Shown here: positions 63,257-64,000 of the stretch, piece after piece
Numbering within the stretch: the first letter of the stretch is position 1
How the letters are laid out: every line of letters starts with the position of its first letter
NCBI GenBank assembly: GCA_016936555.1
Contig: JAFGXR010000023.1
Coordinates: 41,044 to 105,043, forward strand
Origin: Spirochaetales bacterium
GTDB taxonomy: Bacteria > Spirochaetota > Spirochaetia > DSM-2461
Reading direction: 5' to 3'
Length of the DNA: 64,000 nt
The notes under the pieces: generated by a model
What the model saw: only the letters and a program-made list of their open reading frames with translations
Told to the model about the DNA's origin: nothing
The model's database searches: none
Translations under genes and position numbers: made by a program

Positions 63257-64000
63257 ATGTTAAAGAAAATTGCCCTTCTGTCTTCTGTCATCCTTTCAGC
63301 CATTGGCGTTTATCTCCTGTCCGGTCTTATAGACACTGAAGTTCTTTCCCGCGGAGAGTTTGCTTTCCGGCTTCCCCTGCCGGAGGAAATAGCCCGCCAG
63401 TACGATGTGCCACTCTACCCCGATGTGGAGAAGGTCATTCTGACCGGTTTTTTCTCCGATTGGGATGAGAATGATGAAAATTACGCCATGGTTCCCGAAA
63501 CGGAGGACCCCCATAATCAGAGATGGTCGACGGCCATTATTCTTCCTCCGGGCGAACATCAGTATAAATACGCGGTGTATATCAAGGGACGGGAGAATCC
63601 GGTCTGGACGCAGGACAGGTTTTCGCCGGAACAGGTAAACAACGGCATGAACAGTTACAATTCCATTATCAGAATCGGCCGGTTCTCCCTTTTCAGAGAG
63701 ATTCTCCGGTATCTGATCTATGCTCTGCTCCTTCTTTTGTTTATTCTGCTTTTTCCTCTGATCTTTCACGGAACCGGAAGAAAAAGAGCCCTTATTCTCC
63801 TGTCATGTCTTCTGGCGGCTTCCAATATCGGTTTCTTCCTATTTCATCTTATAAGTGACCGGCAGTACTACAGTTTTATTTCCCGTTCTGTTATTTCGAT
63901 TCTCGAGAACGATCTTAATCACAGCACGGACAGTCCCTACTCTGTTTTCAATCGCTTCCTCTGGCATAAAATGGATAAAATCGGCATCCGGAACTTCGAA
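63257..64000 (+). CDS. Membrane protein with glycogen-binding-like E-set domain, truncated by window edge
   Basis: 248 codons are visible; the C-terminus lies beyond position 64000. An N-terminal hydrophobic helix (about 3-22) precedes an E-set/AMPK-CBM-like domain (about 50-115; VILTGFFSDWDE, LPPGEHQYKYAVYI). Two further membrane helices lie at about 155-200, and then a cytoplasmic-looking part begins. Similar E-set ectodomains front sensor kinases, cyclases or phosphatases, but the output domain is not visible here. The start lacks a ribosome site. Confidence 0.65.
   Translation, partial: MLKKIALLSSVILSAIGVYLLSGLIDTEVLSRGEFAFRLPLPEEIARQYDVPLYPDVEKVILTGFFSDWDENDENYAMVPETEDPHNQRWSTAIILPPGEHQYKYAVYIKGRENPVWTQDRFSPEQVNNGMNSYNSIIRIGRFSLFREILRYLIYALLLLLFILLFPLIFHGTGRKRALILLSCLLAASNIGFFLFHLISDRQYYSFISRSVISILENDLNHSTDSPYSVFNRFLWHKMDKIGIRNFE

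Overview
The window reads as a gene-dense chromosomal segment of a Gram-negative-type bacterium of moderate GC content. The many Cys-lipobox lipoproteins, outer-membrane barrels, TPR proteins and c-di-GMP enzymes are compatible with a free-living spirochaete. That assignment is an inference: there is no rRNA or other phylogenetic marker gene here to settle it. No tRNA, rRNA, CRISPR array, insertion sequence or phage gene was seen.

Positions 1-18,150 are a mixed housekeeping and regulatory stretch. It holds a truncated SF1-type helicase, a TPR membrane protein, an FHA-LuxR regulator coupled to a TrkA-type potassium channel, and a c-di-GMP pair (a membrane GGDEF cyclase and a TPR-EAL phosphodiesterase broken by an in-frame TAG). 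It also holds two Dpp-type ABC permeases coupled to a lipoprotein M1 peptidase, an Fe-S repair-type hemerythrin protein, a HAD hydrolase, a Phd/PIN toxin-antitoxin pair, a GIN-domain lipoprotein and a decayed Gfo/Idh oxidoreductase. A DMT transporter lies divergent from a Crp/Fnr regulator. A secreted nuclease is coupled to a DA1-like LIM metallopeptidase.

Positions 18,150-60,900 are the main feature: an exopolysaccharide locus with a small NRPS/PKS system built into it. Export genes (SLBB/Wza-like and Wzz-like) diverge from a CsgD/VpsT-like LuxR regulator and a PilZ protein. A long forward run follows: a degenerate-GGDEF/sugar-transferase fusion, a Wzx flippase, a Wzy-like polymerase, six further glycosyltransferases, acetyltransferases and a secreted glycosidase-like protein. 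The NRPS genes come next without a break: A-T-TE, then C-A-T (serine-type code), then AsnB, ACP, a PP-loop enzyme, and A-T-KS-AT-T-TE (glycine-type code, Cys-nucleophile TE). Beyond them lie an acyltransferase-3, an esterase lipoprotein, another hexapeptide acetyltransferase, a NadE-like enzyme, a second ACP/AsnB pair and two SGNH-like proteins. An acyl-adenylating ligase sits on the left flank. Two paralogous FN3-like lipoproteins bracket the locus at 19.9 kb and 60.5 kb.

The likely picture is a c-di-GMP-responsive capsule or biofilm polysaccharide whose sugars are decorated with, or made alongside, a Ser/Gly/malonate-derived amide product. Positions 60,900-64,000 return to ordinary genes: an outer-membrane barrel, a small membrane protein, trpB, and a truncated membrane protein with a glycogen-binding-like domain.
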